NCBI GenBank assembly: GCA_038118725.1
Contig: JAYOIK010000097.1
Span: 1 to 14,896 of the forward strand
Source of the DNA: JADHLJ01 sp038118725
GTDB taxonomy: Bacteria > Pseudomonadota > Alphaproteobacteria > Thalassobaculales > Thalassobaculaceae
Reading direction: 5' to 3'
DNA length: 14,896 nt
Part shown: positions 14,579 to 14,896 of the stretch, in pieces
Position numbering within the stretch: position 1 is the first letter of the stretch
How the letters are laid out: each line of letters opens with the position of its first letter
Translations under genes and position numbers: made by a program
Notes under the pieces: generated by a model
Database searches by the model: none
Seen by the model: only the letters and a program-made list of their open reading frames with translations
What the model was told of the DNA's origin: nothing

Positions 14579-14830
14579 TCACTTGATCAGCCATTTGGTC
14601 GCGTGGTCGGCCTCGTGCCGGCTGAGGCCCACATCGGCCAGGATGCGGTCGTCGAGAGTCGCCAAGGCGTTGTGGCGGCGCGCCCGATCCTGCGCCTCGA
14701 CGAGAACATCGAGGACGGCTTTCAGGATCACCATGAGCGCATTGCCGATCGACGTGGCGGGGCGATACCGTGACGCGGTCCAGCGAGCTGGGATGGCGGG
14801 AGGCGTCGCGGTGAAGGGGTACATGGTCAT
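14579..14830 (-). CDS. DUF1127-family small protein
   Basis: An 83-aa protein with the DUF1127 (YjiS-like) core near its end: RRHNALATLDDRILADVGLSRHEAD (read as LATLDDRILADVGLSRHEAD, about 56-75). The first 45 residues form a variable, partly hydrophobic stretch (SIGNALMVILKAVLDVLVEA) that may be an amphipathic or membrane-touching helix. Small DUF1127 proteins in alphaproteobacteria have been tied to RNA turnover and phosphate or stress responses; the role here is unknown. AGGAGG lies 5 bases before the ATG (14828-14830). It is convergent with paaE, 19 bases away, with no clear terminator between them. Confidence 0.87.
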   Translation of the reverse strand: MTMYPFTATPPAIPARWTASRYRPATSIGNALMVILKAVLDVLVEAQDRARRHNALATLDDRILADVGLSRHEADHATKWLIK

Positions 14831-14859
14831 GATAGCCTCCTGTGAAGTGAAGATTTAGA

Positions 14860-14884
14860 CAAGTTAAGACTTGATAAAAATCAA
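14860..14884. promoter_or_regulatory. FNR/FixK-type box and an adjoining palindrome upstream of the DUF1127 gene
   Basis: TTGATAAAAATCAA (14871-14884) is a perfect TTGAT-N4-ATCAA, the consensus of FNR/Anr/FixK regulators. CAAGT-TAAG-ACTTG (14860-14873) is a second 5-4-5 palindrome overlapping it by three bases. For the DUF1127 gene the FNR box would overlap a candidate -35 (TTGATT, minus strand), with TCTAAA 19 bases further as a weak -10. The box could also serve a gene beyond the right edge. Confidence 0.6.
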
Positions 14885-14896
14885 TTTGTTCCCTTT

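Noticed and set aside
14560..14594. Possible bidirectional terminator between paaE and the DUF1127 gene (TGATCA-CT-TGATCA).
   Set aside because: The stem is only six bases of a self-palindromic word, has little GC and no T-run, and overlaps the end of the DUF1127 gene.

Overview
The window reads as chromosomal DNA of a GC-rich alphaproteobacterium. The clues are the phenylacetate operon of alphaproteobacterial style with a PaaX repressor, a DUF1127 small protein, the catabolic gene content, and short dispersed intergenic repeats built around motifs such as TCCCGGA-CTCGA-TCCGGGA. The exact genus cannot be read from the sequence. No rRNA, tRNA, CRISPR array, transposase or phage gene was found.

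Region 1 (1-466) carries no convincing gene. It holds a tandem copy of a dispersed repeat, a REP-like palindrome and a long hairpin. Region 2 (467-3232, minus strand) is a probable operon. A 16S rRNA A1408 methyltransferase of the NpmA/KamB type is translationally coupled by ATGA to a fusion of a DUF371 domain with an RsmI-type (16S C1402) methyltransferase; 49 bases further on comes a Tat-exported cupin-like protein. Both methyltransferase families act on helix 44 at the decoding centre, so the pair looks like a decoding-site modification cassette. This is the most unusual part of the window.

Region 3 (3416-9254) is a set of small-molecule catabolism genes: an M20 amidase/carbamoylase; a luciferase-like monooxygenase interrupted by an in-frame TAG; an Asp/Glu racemase-fold protein lacking both catalytic cysteines, with a 66-aa partner upstream; and a plus-strand pair made of a BKACE (DUF849) enzyme and an L-carnitine dehydrogenase. 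The last pair would convert L-carnitine to 3-dehydrocarnitine and then cleave it with acetyl-CoA towards glycine betaine, but the dehydrogenase is also interrupted by an in-frame TAG about 65 codons before its natural end. Copies of one dispersed repeat flank the monooxygenase pseudogene on both sides.

Region 4 (9330-14559) is the phenylacetyl-CoA epoxidase locus. paaI and paaX are transcribed leftward, and paaA, paaB, paaC, paaD and paaE rightward. They diverge from a 103-bp AT-rich spacer with a perfect 11-bp inverted repeat whose arms overlap the candidate -10 boxes of both promoters, the layout expected for one PaaX operator controlling both directions. PaaABCE make the ring 1,2-epoxidase for phenylacetyl-CoA, PaaD helps insert Fe-S clusters, and PaaI removes dead-end thioesters. 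The later pathway genes (paaG, paaZ, paaK and others) are not in the window.

Region 5 (14560-14896) has a DUF1127 small protein on the minus strand, preceded by a perfect FNR/FixK-type box (TTGAT-N4-ATCAA) near the right edge.
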